Part shown: positions 7,591-16,767 of the stretch, one piece after another
Layout of the letters: every line of letters begins with the position of its first letter
Numbering within the stretch: position 1 is the first letter of the stretch
NCBI GenBank assembly: GCA_963620035.1
Contig: CAVEXN010000003.1
Location: forward strand, 1-64,000
DNA: 64,000 bases
Source: F23-D06 sp963620035
GTDB lineage: Bacteria; Bacteroidota; Bacteroidia; Bacteroidales; WCHB1-69
Direction: 5' to 3'
Made by a program: the position numbers and the translations under genes
Notes under the pieces: model-generated
Told to the model about the DNA's origin: nothing
The model's database searches: none
Seen by the model: only the letters and a program-made list of their open reading frames with translations

Positions 7591-9573
7591 TTATCTGCTA
7601 ACAATCATACCCAAACGTCGGGCAACCTCTTTTCGTACTCTGTCTATCTCAACGATTTTTCTGAGCGTTTCGTTGCTTTCTTCTTCGCTTTCGCTGCTTC
7701 CGAGTTCATTTTCGAGTGACATTTTTCTCCATTCCAGCAAGCGCATTTTAAGCAGCAGCAGAGTGTTTTCTACCGCTTCCTGCAATGAGGCGACGTTATT
7801 TTGCACGGAATGGGTGAATATATCGTAACGGTTTTCCCAATGCGGACTGTATTCCGGGGATTCCTTGGTGAGATTCTCGATGGCGAATGTGCGCTCCTCT
7901 TCGTCTTGGCTGTACAGGAATGAGCGCATTACATCGTTCTGGTCGCGCAGGATCAGGACGATCTCGAAATAATGATCGTACATATTGCGGTAAAGGGGAT
8001 TCCGCAATTCAATGTCATCGGCGTGAAAGGTGTTGTACACATACTGGTCGATGCGCATGGGATGGCACTCTCCGGTTTCGTCATCTTTGACGTTAATCTC
8101 GTAAAGTCCATGCTTGAGCAGCAGCAGCAGCATATTTTTCTCTGCCTCGCCGAGGAGGTCTTCGAGAAAAGTCGTCCTGCCAACGCTTTTCTTTTCTTGC
8201 GGCATATCGGGTGTCACGGATGCCCCCGGGTAATCGGGGGTTCTGTCACTGCTTTTGCTCTTGCTTTTCCAAATGCGGCCGCGCAATTCCCTGTTCAAGA
8301 CATCCTCTGACAGCCCGAACATTGCCGCGCATTTTTGAATATAGAACGACTGGGCAATCTGGTCTTGCATCTTGGCGATGCTGCCTACGATTTCCTTGAC
8401 CATTGCGGCGCGTTTCAGCGGGTCGTCGCCGGCCTCTTCGCTAAGGATGCGTGTTTTGAACAGCAGAAAATCGGTGGTGTTGTTGTTCAGATAGTCAACA
8501 AGCTCGCTGTCCCGATGTTTTTTTACGAAAGAGTCGGGGTCTTCGCCGTCAGGCAGCAGACACACCCTTATGTTCAGGTTTTTTTCGAGGAGCATGTCGA
8601 TGCCGCGCAACGAGGCTTTGATGCCGGCGCGGTCGCCGTCGTACAACACGGTGATGTTGCGGGTCTGCGTGCCTAAGATGCGCACCTGTTCGTTTGTAAG
8701 CGAGGTGCCGGACGAGGCCACCACATTCTCCACGCCAGATTCGAAAAGTGAAATCACATCGGTATAACCTTCCACCAGATAAACGTTGTCTTTTTGCCGT
8801 ATTGATTTCTTGGCCAAATAGATGTCGTACAAGGTTTCGCTTTTGTGGTAGATTTCGTTCTCGGGAGAGTTGAAGTATTTGGCGGTTTTCTCATCTTTCT
8901 TCAGCACCCGCCCGCCGAAGCCGATCACTTTGCCGGTCGTGTTGTGTATCGGGAATATCACGCGCCCCCGGTAGAAGTCGTACAGGCGGCCGTTTTCGCT
9001 CTTCTTTGTCAGCCCCAGTTTAAGCAGAAACTCCTCGCGGTAGCCTTTTTTGAGTGCTTCCCGGGTGAATGTGTCCCAGCCGTCCGGACAATACCCGAGA
9101 TGGAACTTCTCAATTGTGGAGTCTTTAAAGCCGCGTTCTTTCAGGTAGGCGAGTCCCAACATCCGCCCCTCTTCGCTGTGCATGAGTTGTTCGGCAAAGT
9201 ACTTTTCGGCAAATTCGTTGACGAGATAGAGACTCTCCTTTTCGGTACGTATCTCTTTCTCTTCTGGAGTTTCGGTGCGGTCATACTCTACCGGAATGCT
9301 GTACTTGCGGGCCAGATATTCAAGCGCTTCGGGGTAGGACATACGTCCGTGTTCCATCAGAAAGGTAATGGCGTTGCCTTTGGCGTCGCACACGAAGCAT
9401 TTGTAGATACCAAGACGCGGGGTGACGTGCATGGAGGGATTGCGGTCGTCATGGAAAGGGCATACGCCTACATAACTCTGCCCCTGCCGCTTGAGCGGGA
9501 CAAAGTCGCCGACTACTTCCTCAATCTTAGTCGCGAAGGTTATCTCCTCTATCGTCTTCCGTGAGATCATCAC
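7591..9573 (-). CDS. dnaG: DNA primase
   Basis: Synthesises RNA primers for DNA replication. The 660-aa protein has the N-terminal zinc-binding domain with C38, H41, C59 and C62, then the primase core, and a TOPRIM region with the acidic motif VEGYTDVISL near residue 260. It ends in a helical C-terminal region expected to bind DnaB. Its length fits the family. The ATG overlaps the stop of the preceding protease gene by four bases, showing translational coupling. A second ATG one codon later could also serve as start. Confidence 0.97.
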   Translation of the reverse strand: MMISRKTIEEITFATKIEEVVGDFVPLKRQGQSYVGVCPFHDDRNPSMHVTPRLGIYKCFVCDAKGNAITFLMEHGRMSYPEALEYLARKYSIPVEYDRTETPEEKEIRTEKESLYLVNEFAEKYFAEQLMHSEEGRMLGLAYLKERGFKDSTIEKFHLGYCPDGWDTFTREALKKGYREEFLLKLGLTKKSENGRLYDFYRGRVIFPIHNTTGKVIGFGGRVLKKDEKTAKYFNSPENEIYHKSETLYDIYLAKKSIRQKDNVYLVEGYTDVISLFESGVENVVASSGTSLTNEQVRILGTQTRNITVLYDGDRAGIKASLRGIDMLLEKNLNIRVCLLPDGEDPDSFVKKHRDSELVDYLNNNTTDFLLFKTRILSEEAGDDPLKRAAMVKEIVGSIAKMQDQIAQSFYIQKCAAMFGLSEDVLNRELRGRIWKSKSKSSDRTPDYPGASVTPDMPQEKKSVGRTTFLEDLLGEAEKNMLLLLLKHGLYEINVKDDETGECHPMRIDQYVYNTFHADDIELRNPLYRNMYDHYFEIVLILRDQNDVMRSFLYSQDEEERTFAIENLTKESPEYSPHWENRYDIFTHSVQNNVASLQEAVENTLLLLKMRLLEWRKMSLENELGSSESEEESNETLRKIVEIDRVRKEVARRLGMIVSR

Positions 9574-11354
9574 TGCTCGGTCTTGATTGCGCTGTTTTTT
9601 CCGGAATAAACCTTGAACTTCTTGAAAATCTTCTTGTTGTGCATCACCTCCAATGCCCTTTGGTAGGTATCGTCCGTTTGGAGAAAGATGCGGTAAGCGT
9701 TGCCGAAGCCGTACAGTCCGCGGGCGATTTCATATTTGAGATATTGTTTCACATACTCGCCTACATGATCCTCATTGCGCAGCCTGCTGACCTCATTGTA
9801 GGTGCGGTTCACATAGCCTGTGAACATTGTGTCAAGCGTATGCTTGTCGAGGTCTTGCGCCGAGGTAAAGAGCGAGTCGAGACGTGTCTTATTCTCTTTC
9901 AAGAACGATTCTGCATAATCGGAGAAGCGGAACGGCGCTTTTTCGCTGACGCCTTCCTTTTGAGCGAACTGCATGAACTCCTGGTACTGCGCCTCTGAAA
10001 TGTTGTAGAGGCTTTCAAAATCCTTGTATTCCGGGTACTGTTTTTTCAGAGATTCGCGGTTATTCTCGAGATAGCCGGACACAAAACTTCCGAAGACTCC
10101 CTTTCTGATTATCTCGTTGTAAAGTGTTGAGTATCTGGTCGTGTCGAGAGGCACGAAGATGTCGGGCATAATGCCGCCCCCACCATACACGGTGCGTCCG
10201 TGCGGTGTCTTGTATTTCAGGGAGTCGGGGAAACGGATGCTGTCGGCGGTGTAGAACTCGCCATGGCTTGCCCTCTTCTGGATGTCCTTGTAATAGTCGT
10301 CGAGGCCGTCATTGTAGGGTTTCTGGATGCAGCGTCCCGTAGGGGTATAATAATGAGAGATGGTAAGGCGCACTTGTGACTGGTCGATGAAAGTCAAAGG
10401 CTTCTGGACCAAACCTTTGCCAAAGGTCCTGCGTCCAATCACCAGCCCTCTGTCCCAGTCTTGGATACAGCCGGCGGTGATTTCGGATGCCGAGGCGGAG
10501 TTCTCATCGACGAGCACGATGAGCTTGCCTTCTTCAAAGAGTCCTTCCCGTTCGGAGTAGAACTTTTCGCCGGTTTTCCTGAAATTGTCGGTATAGACAA
10601 TCATGCGTTTGCCGGAGATGAACTGATCGCACACCTCAAAAGCCACGTTCAGGTAGCCGCCTCCGTTGCCGCGAAGGTCGAGGATCAGGTCCTGCATGCC
10701 CTCCTTTTTCAGTTGTGAGAGTGCATCGGTCAGTTCCTTGACGGAGGTGGCGGCAAAACGTTCGAGTTTGATATAGCCTGTTGTCGCGTCGGCCATAAAG
10801 AAGACATTGATGCTGTGCATCGGGATTGCGCCGCGGGTGATGACAAAGTCGAGCAACTCCGCACTTTTGCCTCTTCTGACCGACACTTTCACTTTAGAGC
10901 CTTTCTTGCCGCGCAGATGCTTGCGAACCCAGTCGTTGGTAATCTTGTCACCGCAGGCCAGCGTGTCGTCAACTTTCACGATCTTGTCGCCTGCCAGCAG
11001 CCCTACCTTTTCCGAAGGACCGTCGATGATGACTTCCATCACGTTTATCGTGTCCCGGATAATCTGAAAGGTGACACCAATGCCGTCGAAAGAACCTTGC
11101 AGCGGTTCGTTCATGGCTTGTACATCTTTCTTGGGAATGTATGCCGTATGCGGGTCCAATTCTTTGAGCATCGCATTGATGGCCTTGTCTGTAAGCGGGT
11201 CAAAGTCAACCGAATCGACATACAGCTGGTTTATGGCGCTGAAAAGCTGGTCCATTTTGGTTCTGTCGGGCTGATAGTTCCTGTTAGGGTTCTGAGCGTA
11301 TGACAGAGCGCATAACATACACACACTAAACAAAATAGAGACAATATTTTTCAT
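9570..11354 (-). CDS. S41 family C-terminal processing protease
   Basis: Secreted serine protease of the Prc/CtpA family that trims or degrades envelope proteins from their C-terminus. Starting at the ATG at 11354 gives 594 aa with a signal peptide ending near ALSYA; an open frame 10 codons longer has no signal-like start. A PDZ domain lies at about 80-170. The catalytic serine is in SASASE (about 286-291) and the catalytic lysine in FGKG (about 313). A long C-terminal region follows. A TAnnTTTG box stands at 11382-11389. It overlaps dnaG by four bases and heads the operon protease-dnaG-yitT-sufT. Confidence 0.93.
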   Translation of the reverse strand: MKNIVSILFSVCMLCALSYAQNPNRNYQPDRTKMDQLFSAINQLYVDSVDFDPLTDKAINAMLKELDPHTAYIPKKDVQAMNEPLQGSFDGIGVTFQIIRDTINVMEVIIDGPSEKVGLLAGDKIVKVDDTLACGDKITNDWVRKHLRGKKGSKVKVSVRRGKSAELLDFVITRGAIPMHSINVFFMADATTGYIKLERFAATSVKELTDALSQLKKEGMQDLILDLRGNGGGYLNVAFEVCDQFISGKRMIVYTDNFRKTGEKFYSEREGLFEEGKLIVLVDENSASASEITAGCIQDWDRGLVIGRRTFGKGLVQKPLTFIDQSQVRLTISHYYTPTGRCIQKPYNDGLDDYYKDIQKRASHGEFYTADSIRFPDSLKYKTPHGRTVYGGGGIMPDIFVPLDTTRYSTLYNEIIRKGVFGSFVSGYLENNRESLKKQYPEYKDFESLYNISEAQYQEFMQFAQKEGVSEKAPFRFSDYAESFLKENKTRLDSLFTSAQDLDKHTLDTMFTGYVNRTYNEVSRLRNEDHVGEYVKQYLKYEIARGLYGFGNAYRIFLQTDDTYQRALEVMHNKKIFKKFKVYSGKNSAIKTEQ

Positions 11355-11381
11355 AATGGAATGCGTTTTCTTTAAGGGCGG

Positions 11382-11389
11382 CAAATTTA
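11382..11389 (-). promoter_or_regulatory. TAnnTTTG -7 box of the protease-dnaG operon
   Basis: TAAATTTG on the minus strand, 28 bases before the protease ATG at 11354. Confidence 0.7.
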
Positions 11390-11674
11390 CATAAATTTCT
11401 GCACCTTTATGTTTTTCTGGCTATGACATTTTTTGCGCTTTTTTCGTAAATGACGGATTGCCCTATTTGTTTTGCGCCCCAGAATCGGCATGCAAAAGTT
11501 GTAAAAAACTGAATTGCAATACATGTGAAATTCTGATGTTTAAAGTGTCAGTGTAAGGAGCCGCCACGAAACGATTATCCGCCCGGAATGACATCATATC
11601 CATTCCGGACTTTTTCCGGGAGGGCAAGATGGGAATCCCTTTACTTGTCAGCATTAAAGCACAGTCCTCATTCG
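11390..11674. other. non-coding stretch downstream of the methyltransferase
   Basis: 285 bases without a convincing gene. A hairpin CCGGAATG/CATTCCGG (11583-11590 with 11601-11608) is followed by ACTTTTT on the plus strand. A 63-codon minus-strand frame at 11463-11654 lacks family features and looks like a repeat or a relic rather than a gene. Confidence 0.5.
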
Positions 11675-12856
11675 CTATTCGCTTTCAAAAAGATGCAATG
11701 CAAATTTCTTCACTATCTCAACATTGACGGCGTTCCCGAACTGCTTGTAAGCCTGTTGCCTGTTGTTGTCCGGGATGAAAGAATCCGGGAAACTCTGCAG
11801 TCGCGCACATTCCCGAGAGGTAAGGAAACGCCTTCTCGGCCCTATTATCGAGGTCTGGACAATTGCCACAAGCGCCGGGAAATAAGAATTTGTCTTGACC
11901 CTAATGCCAGACGGCCTTAACTGGAAAATGTGCTGCCAGATGTCCGGAACTTCCGTCTGCCCTGCCTGCCATTCCAATTTTGCCTTGGCCCCGAAAAAGA
12001 GCGGACATTGTTTGGCTTTAAGCAACCATCTGTCAATAAACGCCTTGTTAATCAGATACAATTCGTTATTCTTACGGATAAAATTCTGTTTCCATGCCGG
12101 ATATTGCGAAAGGTCTTCAGATGGATCGAGTTCTGCAAGACGGTCAGACCACACCGGAAAACCGGGCAATTTTTCAACTTTTATTCCTTGCAGAAATTCA
12201 TTCCATAGATCAATAAGATTCGCCATTTCATCTGAAATCCGGTATTGTCCGACATCTTCAATTTCCCGGTCATCTTGCAGAATGTCCTCAATAGAGCATG
12301 CCGGAAAATGTTTCTTTTCTGTTACAAAAGGTTTCACTTTGCCGACATCCTTGCGCACACACATAATGAACACCCGCTCCCGATGCTGCGGAATGCCTAC
12401 ATAGTGAGGACTGTATATGACAGGGTCGGGCAACAGGTCATAACCGAGGCTTTTCAGCCGAGAATGAATCACTTTCCAAGTGTTGCCGTGGTCATGGCTG
12501 GCAAGATTCCTTACATTCTCCAGCAGGGCAAATGCCGGTTTATGGTATTCCAGAATACGGCAAATGTCAAAGAAAAGCGTTCCTTTAGTCTCGTCTTCAA
12601 AACCGAGACGTTTGCCTGCTTTGGAAAACGCTTGGCAAGGAAATCCGGCACAGAGCACATCGTGTGCAGGAATGTCTTTTGCCTCGATTTTTGTTATATC
12701 TCCAGTAGGTTTTATGCCATAATTGACCTCGTATGTTTTTCTGCAATCTGCATCTATGTCGCAGGCATAAACGCAATTGCCGCCAATGTCAGACATAGCC
12801 TGGTGGAAGCCGCCTATGCCGCAAAACAAATCTATGAATTTGAATTTATCGATCAT
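11675..12856 (-). CDS. DNA (cytosine-5) methyltransferase
   Basis: Methylates cytosine C5 in a specific DNA site and protects host DNA in a type II restriction-modification system. The 393-aa protein has all main family motifs: motif I FIDLFCGIGG (7-16), motif IV with catalytic Cys 74 in GFPCQAFS, motif VI ENV (113-115), motif VIII QHRERVF (157-163), a variable recognition domain (about 170-320), motif IX RECARLQ, and motif X with QFGNAVNV near the C-terminus. No damage is visible. It overlaps the nuclease gene by 11 bases, giving the order nuclease then methylase. The recognition sequence cannot be deduced here. The codons look more A/T-rich than in the housekeeping neighbours, which fits acquisition by transfer. 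Confidence 0.95.
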   Translation of the reverse strand: MIDKFKFIDLFCGIGGFHQAMSDIGGNCVYACDIDADCRKTYEVNYGIKPTGDITKIEAKDIPAHDVLCAGFPCQAFSKAGKRLGFEDETKGTLFFDICRILEYHKPAFALLENVRNLASHDHGNTWKVIHSRLKSLGYDLLPDPVIYSPHYVGIPQHRERVFIMCVRKDVGKVKPFVTEKKHFPACSIEDILQDDREIEDVGQYRISDEMANLIDLWNEFLQGIKVEKLPGFPVWSDRLAELDPSEDLSQYPAWKQNFIRKNNELYLINKAFIDRWLLKAKQCPLFFGAKAKLEWQAGQTEVPDIWQHIFQLRPSGIRVKTNSYFPALVAIVQTSIIGPRRRFLTSRECARLQSFPDSFIPDNNRQQAYKQFGNAVNVEIVKKFALHLFESE

Positions 12857-13820
12857 GCTTATAACGGAAAACTACAAAGTTGTCATCGTTCAGATATTTC
12901 TTCAGTATGTTGAATTTAGGTGCACGGGCCTTTCCGTCGGGTTGGTGTCCTTGATTGAAAGTCTTCAGCACATTCTTGTAATTGACAGGATTGAGTTCAA
13001 TCACCGTCATTTTCTTGAAATTCACGCTGTGCTTCATCCTTTGGCCATAAGAATTGTCATCCTTGCTGTAGTTGGGGTCAACCGACTTGATGTACTCATT
13101 TCTTGCTTTCGTTGCCTCACCACTATGGTCAATATCTTTTTCAGTCTCATGTTCATATATGATGTACCAAAACTTGTTGTATTGCATAATGCAGTCGATG
13201 AGGTTCTGTTGGTCATTACCCGGTGTTTCCTTCTTGTGAATGTCGCTGGCTTTCAAGTCGCCATAATATCTGCCACATTCAAAACAGATGTCAAAGTCAA
13301 GATTACCTTTCCCTTTTTGAGATTGTCCCACGTATTTCATTCGGTTTTGAAGGTTGTTATTTACAACAAAAGCCTCAAATTTGTATTCAAGAAACCACCC
13401 GGGCCATTCGACTTGCCTCCATTGAGACCAATTATGCTCGTGCATTTCTTTTATTTTGTCTATTGCTTGCAGCCATCTTCCAAAAGGGAAGCCGTTGTTG
13501 AACTTTGCAAAAATGTCGAAAATTGAATCTCGAAGTTTGCCACTTTTCATATATTCGCAGAGGTTGTCGTTCCGGATGGAAAAAATAATATTTCCGTATT
13601 TGTCCGTTTTTTGAAAGACACCGTAAGTCATACCTTGATAAAGATCGTTGATATAGATATGCGCTGCAGAGTTGTGAAGTCCGTGCTGCAAATAGGTGTC
13701 CTTTATAAAATCTGCAAAAACAACATTCTCCTTGTAGTGATAAACACCCATAAACTTCACATCATAGTCCAGATTTTCTTTTTTCAATTTGGCACAGAAA
13801 TCCTGATACCAATCCGGCAA
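12846..13820 (-). pseudogene. type II restriction endonuclease, main part, cut off from its N-terminus by a frameshift
   Basis: 324 codons beginning with a TTG at 13820. The pattern LDFD followed about ten residues later by GDLK is a plausible PD-(D/E)xK nuclease site. Together with the 11-base overlap with the methylase gene this makes a restriction enzyme likely, although the family is not recognised by name. The same frame continues upstream of 13820 with protein-like sequence (GNPHPVFKKRIQLPDW) to a stop at about 13876-13878 with no ATG, so the natural start lies in the other frame. One base too many between 13762 and 13878 separates the two parts; the candidates are the A5 run (13871-13875) and the A7 run (13829-13835). 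The gene is probably inactive unless this is a sequencing error or the TTG is used. Confidence 0.75.
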
Positions 13821-14070
13821 TTGTATCCTTTTTTTGAAAACCGGATGCGGATTGCCTAAATAGGGAAATGTTTTTCAACAAAACGATAGTCTTTCGTCCT
13901 GAATTGTTATACACGAGCACTTTTTTGTCAAGCACTGTTTCATCCGTGCAAAAAACTTTTCCAATCCATCGAATTGTTATTTCCCGTAATTGTTTGGAGG
14001 AATATTTAGGTTCATCTTGGTCCAACACTACCTGTTTGTTGAAAGTCAATTGTTCGCTGTCTTTGTTCAT
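13762..14070 (-). pseudogene. N-terminal fragment of the restriction endonuclease
   Basis: Frame starting at ATG 14070 (MNKDSEQL), 102 codons. Its first 65 or so residues, ending in KTIVLLK, would join the nuclease body if one A were removed, giving a protein of roughly 400 aa. The codons after that are out-of-frame sequence ending at 13762. A longer frame begins at 14112, but a TAnnTTTG box at 14110-14117 shows that 14070 is the real start. It overlaps the downstream part by 59 bases. Confidence 0.65.
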
Positions 14071-14109
14071 GGTATTGTCGTTTTTTAGTTTCCAATCTGA
14101 AAATGGTTG

Positions 14110-14117
14110 CAAAGGTA
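14110..14117 (-). promoter_or_regulatory. TAnnTTTG -7 box of the restriction-modification unit
   Basis: TACCTTTG on the minus strand, 39 bases before the ATG at 14070. The nuclease fragment and the methylase have their own promoter, independent of the ccsA-like gene upstream. Confidence 0.7.
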
Positions 14118-14130
14118 ATGAAAAAAGGCT

Positions 14131-15114
14131 TCAATACAAATGCAGCCCCCCGAGGCGCAAGAGCCGCAGTCCGAACCAGCATACGAACAGGCTGGCCAAG
14201 CAGATGCCTTGCAACAGCATCCACGTCCGGAAAGAACAGTTCCGCTTGTCTCCGAGGCGGCTTGCTGCAAGACACAGCAGCCAGGTGACGGCGGCGGCAG
14301 TCTCCTTGGGATCCCAACCCCAGAAGTCGCCCCATGCCGCCTTGGCCCATACCATACCCAGACAAAGTCCTATAGTATATAATGCCGTGCCCGCATGGAA
14401 CAGCGGCACAGACCGATGTTGCCACCCGCCATTTTTGCGGCCGCTTACTGTTACAAGCATTGCGGCAAGGAACAACGCATACGACAGCACGTATGCAAGC
14501 ACATGCGGCAAGAACCAGACACTCTGCAGCACCGGCGGCAATTCTTTTTGCCTCAAAACGGGACTTGCCAGCACAAATGCGGCGAGAATTACGGAGAGCA
14601 AAGCCCACGGCAAAACCCGCTGCCGGGTTGTTGTCTGCGCACGGAATCTCCAGAGCGCCGTGCTTGCCCACCAACATGCGGAGAGCACCAACAATGCCAC
14701 GCCGCAGTAAACCGCCCACTGCACGGGCTGTTTCACCAGCATAAGCTTGATGCCGGCAGCCTTGTCGGCTGTTTGCTTCCAATATCCCGAAATGTACAGG
14801 TCATATTGCCGGTAATGCACGGGGTGATTTACCGACATGCGCTTGTTTTCGGTTTCGTCACGAGCGGCCAAAGAGAGTGTTGCGGCTGCTTTCTTTACGC
14901 TTCCGGAGGGATAATCCTCAAAGTGCAATTGTTCAAGACTGATGGTGAACGGCAGCAAGTAAAGGTCTCCGGCATTGTCCGCAACCAGCCGTGACGGAGA
15001 GGCTCTTTCTATTAAAACAATCTGATATTGACGATATTGCAGTTTTCCACACAGCAGCCCTGCCGCCATCAGGACTATGCCTGCGCAAAAAAACAGTTGT
15101 CTCCATCTTTCCAT
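14131..15114 (-). CDS. ResB/CcsA-like cytochrome c biogenesis protein
   Basis: Inner-membrane protein for haem delivery to apocytochrome c (system II). It has 327 aa. The N-terminal third has one membrane helix and a periplasmic domain resembling the end of ResB. The C-terminal half has about five to six helices and the haem-handling WWD motif WGDFWGWDPKE (261-271), with histidines H204 and H240 as possible haem ligands. This is a compact fusion compared with separate full-length ResB and CcsA. No cytochrome gene is adjacent in the window; nrfHA-type nitrite reductase genes are the usual partners in related bacteria. The CcsA assignment is strong; the ResB part is inferred from layout. Confidence 0.85.
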   Translation of the reverse strand: MERWRQLFFCAGIVLMAAGLLCGKLQYRQYQIVLIERASPSRLVADNAGDLYLLPFTISLEQLHFEDYPSGSVKKAAATLSLAARDETENKRMSVNHPVHYRQYDLYISGYWKQTADKAAGIKLMLVKQPVQWAVYCGVALLVLSACWWASTALWRFRAQTTTRQRVLPWALLSVILAAFVLASPVLRQKELPPVLQSVWFLPHVLAYVLSYALFLAAMLVTVSGRKNGGWQHRSVPLFHAGTALYTIGLCLGMVWAKAAWGDFWGWDPKETAAAVTWLLCLAASRLGDKRNCSFRTWMLLQGICLASLFVCWFGLRLLRLGGLHLY

Positions 15115-15128
15115 ATTGTTTTTTTTTC

Positions 15129-15136
15129 TATTTTTG
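15129..15136 (+). promoter_or_regulatory. TAnnTTTG -7 box of tRNA-Thr
   Basis: TATTTTTG, 12 bases before the tRNA 5' end at 15149. Confidence 0.75.
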
Positions 15137-15148
15137 CGGCCTCAAAAA

Positions 15149-15221
<73 letters not shown>

Positions 15222-15224
15222 CAA

Positions 15225-15260
15225 AAGAAGGCCGGCAGTTTTGCCGGTCTTCTTTGTTTT
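15225..15260 (+). terminator. intrinsic terminator after tRNA-Thr
   Basis: AAGAAGGCCGGCA pairs with TGCCGGTCTTCTT (one G-T pair, 4-nt loop), followed by TGTTTTG. It can also serve the minus-strand PfkB kinase gene ending at 15264. Confidence 0.7.
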
Positions 15261-15263
15261 GTA

Positions 15264-16229
15264 TCACAGCAAATTGCGTGCTTCTTCCCAAACCTCATCC
15301 GGCAGTTTTGCGCCGATGTGTTCAATCATCCTTGCCGACAGGAACGAGGCAAGGTCGCCGGCACGCCGAGGGGAATAGCCGTTCATCAGCCCATAGAGGA
15401 AGCCTGCGGCGTAGATGTCGCCCGCGCCGGTCGTGTCGCGCCGGACCGCATCCACGGGAGCAATCACCGTCGTTTCGCCGTCCATCTTCACCAGAGAGCC
15501 ATCCTTGCCGACTTTCACGACGGCAACGCTGCAGTATTCGGCCAGTTTGTCCAAAGCTTCTCGCCCCTCTTTTCCCGTAAAGGCCTTTGCTTCCTCCTCG
15601 TTGGCAAAAATGATGTCCACATAATCACGCAGCAACCCCTCCACGAAAACTAAATTGGCCTCGATAATATTGTAACTGGCCATATCCATCGCTATGCGGA
15701 GCCCTTGTTCTTTGGCCGTCTGGCAAACTCTCAATATAAGGTCGTGGTTGAAAATAAGATAGCCCTCCACTAAAATGTAGTCGTATTGGGCAATGACGGC
15801 GGGGTCAATCTCTTCGGGTTTCATTGTGGCGGCAGCGCCCAGGTATGTGGCAAAGGTGCGTTCCGCATCTGCCGAGATGAAAGTAGTGGCAATGCCCGTG
15901 CTGGTGTCTGACGCTATCGTGTGCGGCGTCACCCCAAAACGCTTCATCTCCCGACAAAACAAATCGCCCATCTCGTCGCGCCCGATCTTGCCAATGTATC
16001 CGGCCGGCGCACCCAGTCTGGCAATGCCGTGGATAGTGTTGGAGGTGGAGCCGCCCGTGGCACACCACTTTTCCATCTTGCTGATGCTCTTGTCAATTTC
16101 CGCTTTCTTTTCTGCTTCTATCATTACCATACCGCCTTTGTCTAAACCATTCTTTTCCAGAAGTTCATCATTGTCGATATGAAGCAACACATCAACCAAC
16201 GCATTGCCGATACCTAATATCTTTTTCAT
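15264..16229 (-). CDS. PfkB family carbohydrate/adenosine kinase
   Basis: ATP-dependent kinase of the ribokinase (PfkB) family. Overall layout resembles the adenosine kinase-like enzymes annotated in Bacteroidota; fructokinase or another sugar kinase remains possible. The 321-aa protein has the N-terminal substrate loop GNALVD (8-13), the GGSTSNT substrate motif near residues 59-65, and the C-terminal signature DTTGAGDIYAAGF (265-277) with catalytic Asp 271. Cytoplasmic. It is the last gene of the run mlaE-mlaF-cvpA-sufE-kinase; a 59-base gap to sufE shows no promoter box. Confidence 0.85.
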   Translation of the reverse strand: MKKILGIGNALVDVLLHIDNDELLEKNGLDKGGMVMIEAEKKAEIDKSISKMEKWCATGGSTSNTIHGIARLGAPAGYIGKIGRDEMGDLFCREMKRFGVTPHTIASDTSTGIATTFISADAERTFATYLGAAATMKPEEIDPAVIAQYDYILVEGYLIFNHDLILRVCQTAKEQGLRIAMDMASYNIIEANLVFVEGLLRDYVDIIFANEEEAKAFTGKEGREALDKLAEYCSVAVVKVGKDGSLVKMDGETTVIAPVDAVRRDTTGAGDIYAAGFLYGLMNGYSPRRAGDLASFLSARMIEHIGAKLPDEVWEEARNLL

Positions 16230-16288
16230 TCTGTTTTTGTTTTAATCTGACTATGTATTAACAACCGCGACTGCTGTCCGTCTGGGTC

Positions 16289-16738
16289 CTATTCCTGTTT
16301 TTTGCTCATTTCGTTGAATGCCAAGGCATACAGTTTCACCTGCTTAATCATAGAAGACAAGCCGTTAGAGCGTGTGGGCGAGAGGTGCTCGCGCAGCCCG
16401 ATAGTTTCGATATAGGAGAGGTCGTTGTCAAGGATTTCCTGCGGTGTGCGCCCCGACAGCACACGTATGAGCAAGTTGACGATGCCTTTCGTGATGATGG
16501 CATCACTGTCGGCAGTGAAATAGACCTTGCCGTCTCTGAAGTCGGCGTGCAGCCACACCTGCGACTGGCATCCGTCGATCAGGAACTCCTTCGTTTTGTA
16601 TTTTTCGTCAACCATAGGGAGTTCTCTTCCCATTTCAATGATATAGTTATACTTGTCCATCCAGTCGTCGAACATCTCGAACTCATTCACCAGTTCTTGT
16701 TCAACCTCCCACATTGTAGCCTCTTTCTTCTTATCCAT
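16289..16738 (-). CDS. sufE: SufE family sulfur acceptor
   Basis: Accepts persulfide sulfur from the SufS cysteine desulfurase and passes it on for Fe-S cluster assembly. It has 149 aa, typical for the family, with the sulfur-carrying Cys 57 in GCQSQVW and the conserved LSGRTPQEI stretch. It has no membrane segment. sufS, sufB, sufC and sufD are not in the window. It lies 29 bases after cvpA in the mlaE-led operon. Confidence 0.93.
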   Translation of the reverse strand: MDKKKEATMWEVEQELVNEFEMFDDWMDKYNYIIEMGRELPMVDEKYKTKEFLIDGCQSQVWLHADFRDGKVYFTADSDAIITKGIVNLLIRVLSGRTPQEILDNDLSYIETIGLREHLSPTRSNGLSSMIKQVKLYALAFNEMSKKQE

Positions 16739-16767
16739 GATAGTTTGGTATTGTTAGTGTTGTTATT

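Noticed and set aside
13829..13835. Programmed -1 frameshift at a dnaX-like A-AAA-AAG site in the nuclease gene
   Set aside because: The slippery heptamer is present in the upstream frame, but joining the two parts needs a +1 shift (one base removed), so -1 slippage would lead to the third frame.
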